A DNA stretch of 64,000 nucleotides from Sphingobacteriales bacterium (GTDB taxonomy: Bacteria > Bacteroidota > Bacteroidia > Chitinophagales > JADIYW01): the NCBI GenBank assembly GCA_016721245.1, contig JADKIQ010000005.1, positions 62,001 to 126,000 on the forward strand, given 5' to 3'. Of this stretch, positions 63,453-64,000 are shown one piece after another; the stretch's first letter is position 1, and each line of letters starts with the position of its first letter. The notes below the pieces were generated by a model. It searched no databases. It was not told the DNA's origin and saw nothing but the letters and a program-made list of their open reading frames with translations. The position numbers were made by a program, and so were the translations under genes.

Positions 63453-64000
63453 TGATTAAAAGTAATAAGTATAAAGTAATAAGCACTAAGTTGAGAAATA
63501 CTTACAGCTACCTTATGCTTTGTTGCTTATTCATTTTTACAGTTCAGGCAGTTCAAGCGCAGCGTTTCAGTGCAAGTGCCGACGCCACTCAGGTTCCGTT
63601 AAACTATACGTTTAATATTACCTACGCAGTAGAAAACGGAAGCTTGCAAAAGTTTAATCCGCCTAACTTTGCGGCAGTTGGTTTTGATGCTTCCGGTCCG
63701 GCGCAGAGCACTAATGTATCTGTTATCAATGGTAAGGTTTCCAAATCGGTTTCACTCACCTATACTTTAAAACCAAAAAAACAAGGCGATTTTGTTATCC
63801 CTGCGGCCACAGCAACCGTAAACGGAGGTGAAATGAGATCAAACACGATTTCGATTAAAGTAGTAGCGCCCGCCAAGCAATCTCAGCAACAGCAGTACAA
63901 CGATCCGTTTGATGTTTTCAGACAGCAACGCAGACAGGAAGAGCCCTCTCAGGATGACATTCAGCGCTATGTTTCGAAGAATATGTTTGTTCGTGTCATT
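63452..64000 (+). CDS. batD: BatD-like oxygen-tolerance protein, C-terminus outside window
   Basis: 183 codons inside the window. A long basic N-terminus (residues 1-20) and hydrophobic signal core (about 21-37, LMLCCLFIFTVQAVQAQ), then immunoglobulin-like strands (FSASADATQVPLNYTFNITYAVENGSL, VSLTYTLKPKKQGDFVIPAA) characteristic of BatD. The N-terminal residues 3-14 come from a heptamer array, so this part is probably dispensable. It is the last gene seen of the Bat operon; batE may follow. Confidence 0.87.
   Translation, partial: MIKSNKYKVISTKLRNTYSYLMLCCLFIFTVQAVQAQRFSASADATQVPLNYTFNITYAVENGSLQKFNPPNFAAVGFDASGPAQSTNVSVINGKVSKSVSLTYTLKPKKQGDFVIPAATATVNGGEMRSNTISIKVVAPAKQSQQQQYNDPFDVFRQQRRQEEPSQDDIQRYVSKNMFVRVI
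63460..63494 (+). repeat. heptamer array in the first codons of batD
   Basis: AAGTAAT, AAGTATA, AAGTAAT, AAGCACT, AAGTTGA: five exact 7-base units, starting 8 bases after the batD ATG. Nearly free of C. Translated in frame as the basic n-region of the signal peptide. Confidence 0.85.

Noticed and set aside
1..64000. CRISPR array, tRNA, rRNA or intact insertion sequence
   Set aside because: I found no regularly spaced direct repeats with unique spacers, no cloverleaf with tRNA-type arms and CCA end, and no transposase frame.

Overview
The window is a chromosomal segment of a member of the Bacteroidota. This is shown by a type IX secretion C-terminal sorting domain, the gliding ABC transporter genes gldA-gldF-gldG, a Bat (aerotolerance) operon, DUF3078, DUF4290 and putative-porin families, TAnnTTTG-type promoter boxes, and the absence of strong Shine-Dalgarno sites. 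The genus cannot be read from the sequence; base composition is moderately AT-rich, except for a GC-richer stretch around pcrA. I saw no rRNA, tRNA, CRISPR array or intact transposase.

Layout: 1-6.4 kb, minus strand: a cut PAP2 phosphatase, a YycJ-type MBL hydrolase, a frameshifted membrane protein, a NatAB-like ABC exporter, and grpE-dnaJ. 6.4-12.6 kb: a TlpA-like thioredoxin, a 1116-residue T9SS-secreted propeller protein, and an AlkB alkane hydroxylase divergent from a TetR regulator. 12.7-26.9 kb: aldose epimerase, a RecB/AddA-like helicase-nuclease, two overlapping paralogous acyl-CoA synthetases, an exported nuclease with an OB-fold tail, an M16 peptidase, a multispanning glycosyltransferase-like protein and phosphatidylserine decarboxylase. 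27-33.8 kb: an oligopeptide-type ABC permease, a 387-bp palindromic element, an OmpA-like protein, then an AT-rich decayed island holding a NUDIX gene, a C-terminally truncated PLD-helicase, and wrecked remains of an HTH/nucleotidyltransferase pair.

33.9-46 kb: pcrA, a cloverleaf-like palindromic repeat, a putative porin, a glycosyltransferase, a lipoprotein, gldAFG, DUF4260, and a zinc-ribbon/Nif3 pair. 46-57.5 kb: lpxK, DUF4290-murA (translationally coupled; MurA carries Asp in place of the fosfomycin-target Cys), gyrB, several membrane proteins, a DPP-IV-like S9 peptidase and DUF3078. 57.6-64 kb: the Bat operon (moxR, DUF58, a membrane protein, batA, batB, batC, start of batD).

The most unusual signal is not a gene. 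At least nine short arrays of degenerate 7- or 8-base tandem units occur, each with a different unit, nearly all at gene junctions: between operon genes, just before or across start codons, or just after stops. One lies in frame inside gldA and two sit in signal-peptide-coding sequence. A second intergenic family, four copies bounded by AACACATAG/CTATGTGTT, is spread through the window and supplies a stop codon to one gene and an apparent start codon to two others.
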